The position numbers and the translations under genes are program-made. A stretch of 64,000 bases of DNA from an uncultured Erythrobacter sp. (lineage in GTDB: Bacteria > Pseudomonadota > Alphaproteobacteria > Sphingomonadales > Sphingomonadaceae): positions 706,501 to 770,500 of the forward strand of contig CANMTU010000001.1 of assembly GCA_947501005.1 (NCBI GenBank). The letters run 5' to 3'. Under the pieces are notes generated by a model, which did no database searches, was not told the origin of the DNA, and saw only the letters and a program-made list of their open reading frames with translations. Shown here piece by piece: positions 44,749 to 53,317 of this stretch. Numbering within the stretch: the first letter of the stretch is position 1; each line of letters opens with the position of its first letter.

Positions 44749-45864
44749 TTGAGCCAGCCCGTCATCCTTTATGGCCTGCCGCATTCCCTCTATACTGGGA
44801 AGGTCCGCGCCTACCTGCGCAAGCAGGGTATCGCCTATCGCGAAGTGCCGCCTGCCGACAGCCGGTTTGCCGGCGAGATCGTCCCCCGCATCGGGCGGGG
44901 GATCATCCCCGTCGTCGAACTGCCCGACGGCGCCGTCATCCAGGATACGGTCGACATCATCGACCATTTTGCGGCTGCCGGGCAGCTTTACGCCGCCTAT
45001 CCGGCAGGCCCGCGCCAACGCACGGTCGCGCACCTGTTCGAACTCTATGCCGTGATCGGCCTGACGCGCCATGCCATGCATTATCGCTGGAGCTATCTCG
45101 GGCAGCAGGAGGAATTCCTGCGCGATGCGTTCGGCGTCGGCGGCGATCCTGAGCGCACGGCGAAGACGATGGCGCGGATGCACAGCTATCTGCCGATGCT
45201 GGGCGTCACCCCCGAAACGATCCCCGAGATCGAGCGCAGCTATCGCGAATTGCTGGCCGGGCTGAACGCCCATTTCGCGCAGCAGCCCTATCTTCTCGGC
45301 GGGTTGCCTTCGATCGGCGATTACGCGCTGTTCGGCCCGCTATTCGCGCATCTCGGCCGCGACCCCGTGCCGCTCGCCATCATGCAGCACGAGGCACCCA
45401 AGGTGTTCCGCTGGGTCGAACGGATGCATGCGCCCGACCTCGACACGGTGGAGTATGGCGATGTCGCGGCCGACTATCTTGCCGGCGATGGCATCGCCGA
45501 GACGCTCGGCCCGGTATTGCGGCAGATCGCGGCGGAAATCGTGCCCGATTGCATGGACCGGCTGGCCGTTCTCGAAGACCATGTCGCCAGCGGGGCGGTC
45601 AAACACGGCGAGCCTGTCACCGCGAAACCCCATCAGCGGGTCATCGGCACCGTCCACACCCGCTTCCGCGGCGTGCCCTATGAAGGCGGCGTGCAGCCTT
45701 ACACCTTCTTCCTGTGGCAAAGGCTGCTCGACACGGCAGCCGGCGAGAGCGGGACCGAGGCGCTGTTCGCACGATACGGCCTCGACCCGCTGCTGACGGC
45801 GAAGCTACCCGTCCGCGTGGACCGGGCGAACAATATCGAGGTGTGGGGCGATCCGGCGTCCTAG
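44749..45864 (+). CDS. Glutathione S-transferase family protein, extended
   Basis: This is a 371-residue protein beginning at a TTG with a perfect AGGAGGAA ribosome-binding site 7 bases upstream. The thioredoxin-fold N-domain (PVILYGLPHSLYTGKVRAYL, with a Ser or Tyr for glutathione) covers about 1-80 and the helical GST C-domain about 85-235. A further 130-residue extension containing GTVHTRFRGVPYEGGVQPYT is unusual, since most GSTs stop near 220. Its role may be in detoxification or ring/ester breakdown within the catabolic region. It converges with the VOC gene, their stop codons sharing four bases. Confidence 0.85.
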   Translation: MSQPVILYGLPHSLYTGKVRAYLRKQGIAYREVPPADSRFAGEIVPRIGRGIIPVVELPDGAVIQDTVDIIDHFAAAGQLYAAYPAGPRQRTVAHLFELYAVIGLTRHAMHYRWSYLGQQEEFLRDAFGVGGDPERTAKTMARMHSYLPMLGVTPETIPEIERSYRELLAGLNAHFAQQPYLLGGLPSIGDYALFGPLFAHLGRDPVPLAIMQHEAPKVFRWVERMHAPDLDTVEYGDVAADYLAGDGIAETLGPVLRQIAAEIVPDCMDRLAVLEDHVASGAVKHGEPVTAKPHQRVIGTVHTRFRGVPYEGGVQPYTFFLWQRLLDTAAGESGTEALFARYGLDPLLTAKLPVRVDRANNIEVWGDPAS

Positions 45865-46259
45865 CCCGCCGGGCGCGCGCCGGGCTGCATCATTTCGATC
45901 TCGTGCCCGGACGGGGTCTTGACGAAGGCGATGCGGGCGGCGCCGAAACTGGTCGTCTCGCCCTTCTGCGTCGCCCCTGCGGCAAGAGCGCGGGCGAGGT
46001 CCGCCTCCAGATCGCGTGTGATCATGCCGATCGGGCCGTAGCCGGTGCCGATATCTACCGCCCGCCCGTCCTTCCAGTGAAACAGCACGATGGTCGCCGA
46101 GCCTTTCTTGCCGGTCAGCATATGCTCCCGGAACTGCGGGGTGTCGACCGTATCGGAATGCGTCATGCCGAACCCTTCCACGAAGAAGCGGGTGGCGGCG
46201 TCGATATCGCTGACGGTCAGCTTGACGAAAGTGAACAGGGCGGGGTTGGCGTCGCTCAT
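45861..46259 (-). CDS. VOC (glyoxalase/bleomycin-resistance fold) protein
   Basis: This is a 132-residue single VOC domain from the ATG at 46259, preceded by GAGGAG. The beta-alpha-beta-beta-beta layout is visible from FTFVKLTVSDIDAATRFFVEGFG to the closing IAFVKTPSGHEIEMMQ, whose His and Glu are typical metal ligands. Members are lyases, isomerases or dioxygenases. The specific reaction is not evident. It is the last gene of a minus-strand group with two SDRs and a thioesterase. Confidence 0.85.
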   Translation of the reverse strand: MSDANPALFTFVKLTVSDIDAATRFFVEGFGMTHSDTVDTPQFREHMLTGKKGSATIVLFHWKDGRAVDIGTGYGPIGMITRDLEADLARALAAGATQKGETTSFGAARIAFVKTPSGHEIEMMQPGARPAG

Positions 46260-46270
46260 CGATACGCTCC

Positions 46271-47083
46271 TCAGGAGGTGGGACGGTTCGGATCGCCCGG
46301 CGGGCGCGAGGTCGGGTGCGAAGTCGACAGGCCGCCATCCACGGCCAGTGCCTGCCCGTTCACGTAACTGGCCTCCTCGCTCGCCAGGAACAGCGCGGCC
46401 CGGGCGATCTCCTCCGGCTGGCCGCCACGCAGCAGCGGGTTGAGCTGGCCGATCCGGTGTTCCTTGCCGGCTGCGCGCGCGCCGTCGAAGATCGGCTGGG
46501 TCATGCCGGTCTCGGTGAGGCCTGGCAGCACCGCGTTCACCCGCACGCCGGTCCCGGCCAGTTGCTGCGCCGCCGTCTGCACCAGATTGATCACGCCAGC
46601 CTTGCTGGCCGAATATTGCGCTGGTCCGGCCCCGCTCCGCAGCCCGGCGACCGAGGCGGTGCATACGATCGCCCCGCCGCCGCTGTCGCGGATCGCGGGC
46701 GCGCCGTGCTTCACCGCGAGGAACGGGCCGATCAGATTAACCCGCAGGACCTCCGCCCAGATCTCGGGCGTCGCATCGAAGAAGCCGCCGCGCGCCCCCC
46801 CGGTGATTCCGGCATTGGCAAACACGACATGCAGTGCCCCGTGAAGGTCGAGGGCCCTGGCGACCAGCGCGGCGACATCCTGTTCCTCGCCCGCATCACC
46901 GGTCATCGCGGTAGCGATCCCGCCATCTGCCTCGACCATCGCGGCGGTCTCCCGCACCGCATCTGTCTTGTCGAGCAGGACCAGCTTCGCCCCTTCCGCG
47001 GCGAACAGTTTCGCGCTTGCCCGGCCGATACCGGACCCCGCCCCGGTAATGATCGCGACCTTGCCTTCCAGCCGCCCACTCAT
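46271..47083 (-). CDS. SDR family oxidoreductase
   Basis: This is a 270-residue short-chain dehydrogenase. The NAD(P) motif is TGAGSGIG near residue 14, NAG appears as FANAGITGG, the catalytic Ser lies in CTASVAGLR and the Tyr-Lys pair in YSASKAG. The start ATG at 47083 overlaps the stop of the upstream SDR gene as ATGA, so the two are co-translated. Aspartate at the end of strand two (LLDKTD) favours NAD. The substrate is probably an alcohol or a hydroxyacyl intermediate of the regional catabolism. Confidence 0.93.
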   Translation of the reverse strand: MSGRLEGKVAIITGAGSGIGRASAKLFAAEGAKLVLLDKTDAVRETAAMVEADGGIATAMTGDAGEEQDVAALVARALDLHGALHVVFANAGITGGARGGFFDATPEIWAEVLRVNLIGPFLAVKHGAPAIRDSGGGAIVCTASVAGLRSGAGPAQYSASKAGVINLVQTAAQQLAGTGVRVNAVLPGLTETGMTQPIFDGARAAGKEHRIGQLNPLLRGGQPEEIARAALFLASEEASYVNGQALAVDGGLSTSHPTSRPPGDPNRPTS

Positions 47084-47844
47084 ATCGTCGCCCCGCCGTC
47101 GACTACGATCATCTGCCCGGTAGTCCATTTCGCGGCCGGCGAGGCGAGATAGACCGCCGCCCCGGCAATATCCTCCGGCTCGCCGATCCGCCGCATCGGC
47201 AACTGCCCTTCGACCCGTTTGCGCGCCTCGGGATTTTCCCACAGCGCCTTGGCGAAATCGGTCTTCACGAGGCCCGGCGCGATGGCGTTGATGCGCACGC
47301 CGTGCTGCCCGTTCTCGACCGCGTAATTGCGCACCAGCTGGAAGTCCGCTGCCTTAGAGACGTTGTAGGCACCGATCGTGGCCGAGCCGCGCAGGCCGCC
47401 GATCGAACTGATCACGATGATTGCCCCGTCCCGTTGCTCGCGCATATGGGGCAGGGCAAGCTGCATCAGCCAGTGGTTGGAGAGGATGTTGTTGTCGAGC
47501 ACCTTGCGGAACTGCTCGTCCTCGATCCCGTCCATCGACCCGTAATAGGGATTGGATGCTGCGTTGCAGACGAGAATATCGACCGCGCCCAGCCGCTCCT
47601 GCGTCTGCGCGAACAGGTCCTGCAATTGCGCCTTGTCGGAAATGCTTGCGGCCACGGCGATCGCGCGGCCCTCGCCATGTTCGGAATTGATCCCCGCGGC
47701 GACCTCGTCGCATGTTTCCTGCGTGCGGCTGGAAATGACGACCCTCGCGCCATGCGCCGCAAGCTGTTCGGCAATCGCCTTGCCGATGCCCCGGCTGGAC
47801 CCGGTGACGATGGCGACCTTCCCGGTCAGATCGAATAGTGACAT
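47080..47844 (-). CDS. SDR family oxidoreductase
   Basis: This is a 254-residue short-chain dehydrogenase with cofactor motif TGSSRGIG near residue 15, VCNAASN (variant NAG), a catalytic Ser in ISSIGGL and a Tyr-Lys pair in YNVSKAA. Arg and Ser after strand two (SSRTQ) suggest NADP use. It is translated just before the second SDR. Similar proteins act as 3-ketoacyl or alcohol dehydrogenases in fatty acid or terpenoid breakdown. Confidence 0.93.
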   Translation of the reverse strand: MSLFDLTGKVAIVTGSSRGIGKAIAEQLAAHGARVVISSRTQETCDEVAAGINSEHGEGRAIAVAASISDKAQLQDLFAQTQERLGAVDILVCNAASNPYYGSMDGIEDEQFRKVLDNNILSNHWLMQLALPHMREQRDGAIIVISSIGGLRGSATIGAYNVSKAADFQLVRNYAVENGQHGVRINAIAPGLVKTDFAKALWENPEARKRVEGQLPMRRIGEPEDIAGAAVYLASPAAKWTTGQMIVVDGGATI

Positions 47845-47883
47845 GTCTCTCTCCTCAAACGTGTGCTCGGCTCGGCCTGCCGC

Positions 47884-48819
47884 TCAATCCTTTGCCTCGC
47901 GCAGCCTGTCCAGCGCTTCGCCCCGCGGGCGCATCAGGCTTTCCTGGCTGACCGTTGCGACCATGCGCCCGTTCTCGTCGTAGAAATGGCCGCGATTGAG
48001 CCCGCGGGCATGGCCGGCCCACGGGCTTTCGGTGGCGAACAGGTGCCAGCGGTCGAAATCCGGCGTCTCGTGAAACCAGACCGCATGATCGAGCGAGGCG
48101 GCCTGGACCTTGCTGCTGCCCGGGCGGATGGCGTGGGGCAGCATGGCGTTGCGCAGGAACATCATGTCCGACGCATAGGAGAGCAGTGCGCGTTGCAGCA
48201 GCGGATCCGGCCCCGCAGGCTCGCGCATCCGCATCCACACGCCGGTGCGCGGTGCGCGCGCCTCGGCCCCGAACAGCGAACCGGGATCGAGCGGTACGAT
48301 CTCGATCGGGCGCTTCTGCAACCGGTCGACGATGGGCGAGGCATTGGCCTGCGCGTTGCTTTCGCGCCACTTGTCGAGCGCCTCGATCGCCGCCGCCACG
48401 TCGAGGTCGGCGGGGGCGGGGGTGCCATGGCCGAACCCGGTTTCGGGGACATGGAAGGACGCGATCATGGAGAAGATCATCGTTCCCTCCTGCGATCCTT
48501 CCACCCGGCGGGTGGCGAAACTGCGCCCTTCGGACAGGGTGGTGACGCGGTAGGACACGCCTTCGCCGCTCGATCCGGCTTTCAGGAAATAGGCGTGGAG
48601 CGAGTGGGGCAGCCGCTCCCCGTTTTCCTCGTGACAGGCGGCCAGCAGGCCCTGCGCGATTGCCTGGCCGCCGAACAGGCGTGGGCCGATCGCCGGGCCG
48701 GGCGGGCCTTCGTAAAGGCCGCCCCCGGTGGGTCGGACGGCAAGGATGGCCGGTAGGTCGATGGTCGTCTGCTCCCCCTCTTGTCCATACCGGGTATTCG
48801 AACAATTCTCAGGTTTCAA
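47884..48819 (-). CDS. tesB: Acyl-CoA thioesterase II (TesB-type)
   Basis: This is a double hot-dog acyl-CoA thioesterase of about 300 residues. The first hot-dog (LYEGPPGPAIGPRLFGGQAIAQ, then SLHAYFLKAGS) and second hot-dog (SLDHAVWFHETPDFDRWHLF, ending before SPWAGHARGLNRGHFYDENG) carry the TesB catalytic-region signature. Homology begins at IDLPAIL, but no ATG, GTG or TTG immediately precedes it. The nearest standard in-frame codons are TTG at 48819 (chosen) and TTG at 48894. A strong GGGGGAG lies just before ATC in the homologous region, so an unusual start is possible. It diverges from the amidohydrolase gene. Confidence 0.85.
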   Translation of the reverse strand: MKPENCSNTRYGQEGEQTTIDLPAILAVRPTGGGLYEGPPGPAIGPRLFGGQAIAQGLLAACHEENGERLPHSLHAYFLKAGSSGEGVSYRVTTLSEGRSFATRRVEGSQEGTMIFSMIASFHVPETGFGHGTPAPADLDVAAAIEALDKWRESNAQANASPIVDRLQKRPIEIVPLDPGSLFGAEARAPRTGVWMRMREPAGPDPLLQRALLSYASDMMFLRNAMLPHAIRPGSSKVQAASLDHAVWFHETPDFDRWHLFATESPWAGHARGLNRGHFYDENGRMVATVSQESLMRPRGEALDRLREAKD

Positions 48820-48874
48820 GCCCGAACCTGTCTTTCGTACATCGCGAACGCGCGGAAACGTGCCACTCCGCGAT

Positions 48875-48894
48875 TTAGTTTGACGACCTAACAA
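48875..48894. promoter_or_regulatory. Operator-like motif shared with 51831-51849
   Basis: Read on the minus strand this site is TTGTTAGGTCGTCAAACTAA. The related site at 51831 reads TTGTTAGATCGTAAATTGG on the plus strand. The shared core is TTGTTAG-R-TCGT followed by AAA. Both lie in divergent promoter regions of the same catabolic block, which contains TetR-type regulators. Shared control is an inference from this resemblance. Confidence 0.35.
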
Positions 48895-48908
48895 CTAGTG
48901 TGAGATAA
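48880..48908 (+). promoter_or_regulatory. Possible sigma70-type promoter for the amidohydrolase
   Basis: TTGACG at 48880-48885 is followed after a 17-base spacer by AGATAA at 48903-48908. Transcription would start near 48915, about 20 bases before the ATG at 48935, which fits the chosen start with its AGGAGAG ribosome-binding site. The operator-like motif overlaps the -35 box. Confidence 0.4.
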
Positions 48909-48934
48909 GCATGGCGGAATTTCAGGAGAGCACG

Positions 48935-50113
48935 ATGACCTATACCAAGGGCCGCGTCGTCAACGACGCCGACGCACACACGATGGAAACGCAGGACTGG
49001 CTCGCCCCCTATCTGGAAGGCGCGTACAAGGAGACCTATTCCGAGGTGTATTCCAAGCGCGAGGGCGGCGACCGCATCGTCAAGATGATCGACGCGGCCA
49101 AGGCGCGCAAAACCGATCCCGAGGCGCGGGCCAAGGCTCGGGAAAACCCGATCCAGGGCGCCAAGGGCTGGCTCGGCTATGGCGGGTTCGACAAGGAGGA
49201 GCGGGTCGAGGCGCTCGACTGGCTGGGCTTCAACAGCCAGCTCGTCTTCCCGACCTTCGGCCTCGGCGCGATCACCAAGGCGGCTGATGACGATCAACGC
49301 TATGCTGCGGCGACCGCCCTTAACAAGGCGCAGCAGGATTTCTGCAATGCCGATGCGCGGATGGACTGCGTGGCTTTCTGCCCGCTCGACGATCCCGAGC
49401 GTGGCCTGGCCGAAGCGAAACGCGCGGTTGCGGCGGGCGCGAAGGCAGTGATGTTCAGCGCCGGCCCGGCGGGCGACAAGAGCCCCGGCCACCCCGATCT
49501 CGATCCGTTCTGGCAGTTCCTGCAGGACAATCGCATCCCCTTCATGCTGCATATCGGCCCCGGCACGAAGACGCAGCCCGCCAAGTTCAAGAACAACGGG
49601 CGCGAGCGGTCGGCCGACCTGCATGGCGGGGGCGAGAACCTGCGCTTCCCCGATTTCCTGTGCCTGTGGTACGCGCCGCAGGAATTTCTCACCGCCATGG
49701 TCTATGACGGGGTGTTCATGCGCTTTCCCGAACTGCGCGGCGGGGTGATCGAGAGCGGGGCGGGCTGGGTGCCGGAATTCCTGCGCATGCTCGACCATGG
49801 CTGGTATTCGTTCAGCAAGACCGACCAGTATCTGCAGGAGATGGACCTGAAGCCGTCCGAATATCTCCGGCGGGCGGTGCGTTTCACCCCGTTCCCGAAC
49901 GAGGATGTCGGCCGCATGATCCGCGACAGCGCGCCCGAGCTCTATCTGTTCTCGAGCGACTATCCGCACCCCGAAGGTACGAAGGACCCCTTCGGCAAGT
50001 TCGAAGCCTCCCTCGACGGGTTCGACGAGGAGGTGAAGGACATGTTCTACCGCACGAATTACGATCACATGATGTATCGCGAAAGCGAAGCGCTGGCCGA
50101 AGCCGCCGAATAG
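48935..50113 (+). CDS. Amidohydrolase family protein (Amidohydro_2)
   Basis: This is a 392-residue TIM-barrel hydrolase or decarboxylase. The ATG at 48935 is chosen because AGGAGAG lies 5 bases upstream. An ATG at 48911 has no such site and would fall at the predicted transcription start. The DADAH motif near residue 12, the His in FMLHIGPG and the Asp/His in FSSDYPHPEG look like the metal ligands of the family. Related proteins include ACMSD-type decarboxylases and lactone hydrolases of aromatic or terpene pathways. The gene ends before a terminator-like hairpin. Confidence 0.87.
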   Translation: MTYTKGRVVNDADAHTMETQDWLAPYLEGAYKETYSEVYSKREGGDRIVKMIDAAKARKTDPEARAKARENPIQGAKGWLGYGGFDKEERVEALDWLGFNSQLVFPTFGLGAITKAADDDQRYAAATALNKAQQDFCNADARMDCVAFCPLDDPERGLAEAKRAVAAGAKAVMFSAGPAGDKSPGHPDLDPFWQFLQDNRIPFMLHIGPGTKTQPAKFKNNGRERSADLHGGGENLRFPDFLCLWYAPQEFLTAMVYDGVFMRFPELRGGVIESGAGWVPEFLRMLDHGWYSFSKTDQYLQEMDLKPSEYLRRAVRFTPFPNEDVGRMIRDSAPELYLFSSDYPHPEGTKDPFGKFEASLDGFDEEVKDMFYRTNYDHMMYRESEALAEAAE

Positions 50114-50120
50114 CGTGCTG

Positions 50121-50148
50121 TCGTTGACGTAGGGTCGTTGACGTAGGG
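50121..50148 (+). repeat. Perfect 14-bp tandem duplication
   Basis: TCGTTGACGTAGGG occurs twice back to back immediately after the amidohydrolase stop. It may be a recent replication-slippage product. The last three bases of the second copy form the start of the terminator stem. Each copy contains a TTGACG that looks like a -35 box, but no matching -10 is obvious. Confidence 0.9.
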
Positions 50149-50182
50149 AAGGGGGCTGTCGCGAAGCGGCCCTCTTCCCTTG
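50146..50182 (+). terminator. Terminator-like hairpin after the amidohydrolase
   Basis: GGGAAGGGGGC at 50146-50156 can pair with GCCCTCTTCCC at 50169-50179 with one mismatch, leaving a 12-base loop. The trailing sequence is only TTGT, so the T run is poor and termination may be weak. Confidence 0.6.
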
Positions 50183-50308
50183 TCCGGCCTGCGTCCGTCG
50201 TGACTTTCGGGCGCAGGACCGCCGCATACCGTGTCCTCACAACGTCCATCGGGCGCGTTCGGCGGTGCGGGGCTTGTCAGATCATGGTTCGCCTCGCAAA
50301 CGGGTGGC

Positions 50309-50896
50309 ATGAATGGGGCGAAAGACACCAACCGGGCGCAGCAAGTGCTCGTCGCCGCCGAGGCGCTGATGACGGAGCGGCGCTCGTCCGCCATTCCGCT
50401 GGCCGACATTGCCGAGCGGGTCGGCGTCACGCGAAGCCTGCTCTACGCCTATTATGACGGCGTGCCGGCCATGCTCGACGAGATTTTCCAGGACCATCTC
50501 GGCCGGCTGGAGCGCGCTATCCGCCCGCCGCTGGAAGAGGGCGCCCCTTTTCGGGAACGCGCCCTTGCGGCCCATCTCGCCTATCTCGACTATCTGATCG
50601 CTTCGGGCGAGAGCCTGCTGTTGCTCTTGCGCGAACGGCAGCAGGACAGTCCGCTGGGCGAAACGAGCCAGCGGCGCTTCCGCAGATTGCTGCGCTTCGT
50701 GGCGAGCGATACGGCACGCGCGCTGGCCCTGCACCCGCGCGAGGCCTTTGTCCTGCTCGAACTCAACGCCGCGATACCCGAGGCGCTGGCCCGCCTCGTC
50801 CGGCAGGGGGAGATCGACCGCGAGACCGCCGTCGCCACCTGCGCGCGGCTGATCGCCGCCTCGCTCGACGCGTTTATGCCGATCCGCGCCGGCTAG
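50309..50896 (+). CDS. TetR family transcriptional regulator
   Basis: This is a 195-residue repressor-like protein. The N-terminal HTH is clear: IPLADIAERVGVTRSLLYAYYDGVPAMLDEIF at about residues 30-60. The C-terminal ligand-binding domain is all-helical and unassigned. The ATG at 50309 is chosen. A GTG at 50231 would add 26 residues of low complexity. It converges with the next TetR-type gene, their stops overlapping by four bases. It may control the amidohydrolase or the esterase/TonB genes. Confidence 0.88.
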   Translation: MNGAKDTNRAQQVLVAAEALMTERRSSAIPLADIAERVGVTRSLLYAYYDGVPAMLDEIFQDHLGRLERAIRPPLEEGAPFRERALAAHLAYLDYLIASGESLLLLLRERQQDSPLGETSQRRFRRLLRFVASDTARALALHPREAFVLLELNAAIPEALARLVRQGEIDRETAVATCARLIAASLDAFMPIRAG

Positions 50897-51744
50897 GCGC
50901 GGCGCCCCGCCGCCACCTCGTCGTCGCTATCCGTGCCCGCCATCACGATGGTGAGGCAGATCTCCTCCACCATGGCGAGGGGCGCCCGCCCGCTGGTGAG
51001 AATGCCGCCCGCTTTCAGGGACACGGCGGTAAGCGCGGCGGTCGAGGCGCGGGCGCTCGCCATGTCCATGCCCCCACGGCCCATCAACTGCTTCAGGATC
51101 GGGGCGCGTGCCGCCGCGCCTTTTTCGGCACGTTCCTCTTTCATCGCCTCGCGCACGTCCGGCGCGCGCAGCAGCATCTGCAGCAACGGGCCGGACTGCG
51201 CCGCCTCGTGCAGATAGCCGACGGTCGAGACCATCACGCGGGTGCGATGGTTCGATCCGCGCGCGACGCGCCGCCGCCGGCGGTTTTCCTGCGCTTCGAT
51301 CTCACGTCGGGCGATCGCCACCAGCAGATCGGTGCGCCCGCCGAAGCAGTTGTGAACCTGGGTTTCGCTGATCCCGGCCTGCCGCGCGACATTGCGCATG
51401 GTGACCGCGGACAGACCTTGGGACAGCGCGATGGCCTTGGCCGCATCCATCAGCTGGACGCGGCGTTTCTCCGCGCTGAGGCGAACGCGCCGGCCGGGCG
51501 ACTGCCGCGCGTGTCGCTGCCCCAGCGCGAACGTCTCGCTGAGGCCGATGGGCGGCGGCGGCAGGGGCGGCTGGTCCTCCCGGCTTTCGGGGGCGCGCGT
51601 CCAGTGCGAGCGGGGCGGGCGGGGAATGTCGAGCCGGTCGCAGATCTTGGCAAGGCCGTTGCCGGACATGCCATACCGCGCGGCGACATTGCCCATCGGC
51701 TCGGCCCAGATGGAATCGAACAGTTCGGCGCGAGTGACTTCCAT
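50893..51744 (-). CDS. TetR-type regulator with an extra N-terminal HTH domain
   Basis: This is a 283-residue protein with two putative DNA-binding units. Residues 1-50 (TRAELFDSIWAEPMGNVAARYGMSGNGLAKICDRLDIPRPPRSHW, described by its basic helix) match a small helix-turn-helix domain found at the start of unrelated proteins. After a Pro-rich linker, residues about 95-145 form a TetR HTH (VTMRNVARQAGISETQVHNCFGGRTDLL). A helical ligand domain follows. It diverges from the carboxylesterase gene and could act on the site at 51831-51849. The fusion is unusual. Confidence 0.85.
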   Translation of the reverse strand: MEVTRAELFDSIWAEPMGNVAARYGMSGNGLAKICDRLDIPRPPRSHWTRAPESREDQPPLPPPPIGLSETFALGQRHARQSPGRRVRLSAEKRRVQLMDAAKAIALSQGLSAVTMRNVARQAGISETQVHNCFGGRTDLLVAIARREIEAQENRRRRRVARGSNHRTRVMVSTVGYLHEAAQSGPLLQMLLRAPDVREAMKEERAEKGAAARAPILKQLMGRGGMDMASARASTAALTAVSLKAGGILTSGRAPLAMVEEICLTIVMAGTDSDDEVAAGRRA

Positions 51745-51830
51745 CCCGCGGTAATAGCGGCACGAACAGGCCGAAGTCCACCTTCGGAGCGCCGGGGGAA
51801 GGCTTCGTACCCGATGTTCGATTATCCATA

Positions 51831-51849
51831 TTGTTAGATCGTAAATTGG
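51831..51849. promoter_or_regulatory. Operator-like motif between TetR and esterase genes
   Basis: TTGTTAGATCGTAAATTGG shares the core TTGTTAG-R-TCGT with the site at 48875-48894. A small inverted repeat TCGTA/TACGA (51839-51858) lies partly over it. It stands between the start of the minus-strand TetR-type gene and the plus-strand esterase, where an autoregulated operator is expected. Confidence 0.35.
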
Positions 51850-51888
51850 TCGCTACGAATCGCTTCGCATAAGAAGGGGAGAGTAGTG

Positions 51889-53295
51889 ATGAGAACGTTC
51901 GGACATTCGTTCGCCGCCGCGATCGCGCTGGCGATGGCACCGTCGGCGGCGGTCGCGCAGATGCCGGCGAAGATCGATCCGGTGCGGGTGGAAACCGCCG
52001 CCGGCGTCCTGGAAGGCTCGCGCGAGGACGGCGTACTGGTCTTTCGAGGCGTGCCTTACGCGGCCCCGCCGATCGGTGAAAACCGCTGGCGCGCGCCGCA
52101 GCCGGTCGCCCCGTGGAAGGGCGTGCGGTCCGCCACCGCGCACGAGACCGCCTGCACCCAACCGGTCGACCTCGATACGACGGTGGCCAATTTCGGCGGC
52201 GTCAACGGCGCCCAGTCGGAAGACTGCCTCTACCTTAGCATCACGGCCCCGGAAGGGGTGCAGGACGCACCGGTCCTCGTCTGGTTTCACGGCGGGGCGT
52301 TCTTTCTCGGTTCGGGCAGCCTCGGCTCCTACGATGGCACGGCCAATGCCCGCCAGGGGGTCATCACGGTCGGCGTGAACTACCGGCTCGGCGCGCTGGC
52401 GAACTTCGTCCATCCCGCGCTTGCGGCGGAAGATCCCCAGGCGCCGCAGGGCAATTACGCATTGCAGGACAGTGTCGCCGTGCTCGAATGGGTGCGTGAC
52501 AATATCGCGCGCTTCGGCGGCGATCCCGAACGGGTGACCATTGCGGGCCAGTCGGCGGGCGGGGGGATTGTCACAAATCTCCTGTCGCTGCCGGCTGCCA
52601 AGGGATTGTTCGACAAGGCGATCGTGCAATCGGGCAGCCTCCTCCTGCCCGACCGTTCGCAGGCCGATGCGCAGGCCAAGGCGGGCGAAGCGCTGGCTAC
52701 CATCGGCATCGGCGAAGATGCGACGGCGGCGGACCTTCGCGCGATTTCCGCCCAGACCTTCGCCGCGTCGGAGGCGTTGCGGGCCGGGTTCTTCTTCAAC
52801 GAAGACCCCCGCTACAAGCCGACCTCGACCATCGCCGCCCTGCGCGCCGGAAACGAATTCGACGTGCCGTTGCTCGTCGGCTCGAACATGGGCGAGGGCG
52901 GGTTCGCAGGGGCGCGGACCTTCGCCCGCCTCGCCGGCGACGACGGGGCGCCTGCCTTCCTCTACCGGTTCGATCACACGCCAGCCTTCCGCGCGAAAGA
53001 GTGGGCGGACGGTCCGATCCATTCCGCCGAACTGATGTTCGCCTTCGATTCGATCGACCAGTCGAGCTGGGGCGGCGACAAGGTCGATGCGACCGACCGG
53101 AAGCTGGCGAAGACCATGAACGGCTGCTGGGTCGCCTTCGTCAAGATGCCGGCCGATGCCCGCAGGTTCGAATGTGCCGGCGGCTTCACCTGGCAACCCT
53201 ACGAAGAAGGCGGGAACGCGGTGCTGATCGAGGCTGGCGGCATGCGCAGCAGCGCAGCCGACGGCCTGCCCGACGGACCGAAGAAAAAAGACTGA
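51889..53295 (+). CDS. Type B carboxylesterase/lipase, exported
   Basis: This is a 468-residue secreted esterase. A signal peptide ends near AAVAQ. The carboxylesterase core has EDCLYLSI, HGGAFFLGSGS (oxyanion hole) and GQSAGG with the nucleophile S222. The catalytic acid is not obvious by eye, but a late Glu/His pair is visible in GPIHSAELMFAF. The start ATG at 51889 follows GGGGAGAG; a GTG three bases earlier is in frame. It is co-directional with the TonB receptor 22 bases downstream, so the pair probably cleaves and imports an ester substrate. Confidence 0.92.
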   Translation: MRTFGHSFAAAIALAMAPSAAVAQMPAKIDPVRVETAAGVLEGSREDGVLVFRGVPYAAPPIGENRWRAPQPVAPWKGVRSATAHETACTQPVDLDTTVANFGGVNGAQSEDCLYLSITAPEGVQDAPVLVWFHGGAFFLGSGSLGSYDGTANARQGVITVGVNYRLGALANFVHPALAAEDPQAPQGNYALQDSVAVLEWVRDNIARFGGDPERVTIAGQSAGGGIVTNLLSLPAAKGLFDKAIVQSGSLLLPDRSQADAQAKAGEALATIGIGEDATAADLRAISAQTFAASEALRAGFFFNEDPRYKPTSTIAALRAGNEFDVPLLVGSNMGEGGFAGARTFARLAGDDGAPAFLYRFDHTPAFRAKEWADGPIHSAELMFAFDSIDQSSWGGDKVDATDRKLAKTMNGCWVAFVKMPADARRFECAGGFTWQPYEEGGNAVLIEAGGMRSSAADGLPDGPKKKD

Positions 53296-53317
53296 CAAGA
53301 AAACCTGGGAGAGAAGA

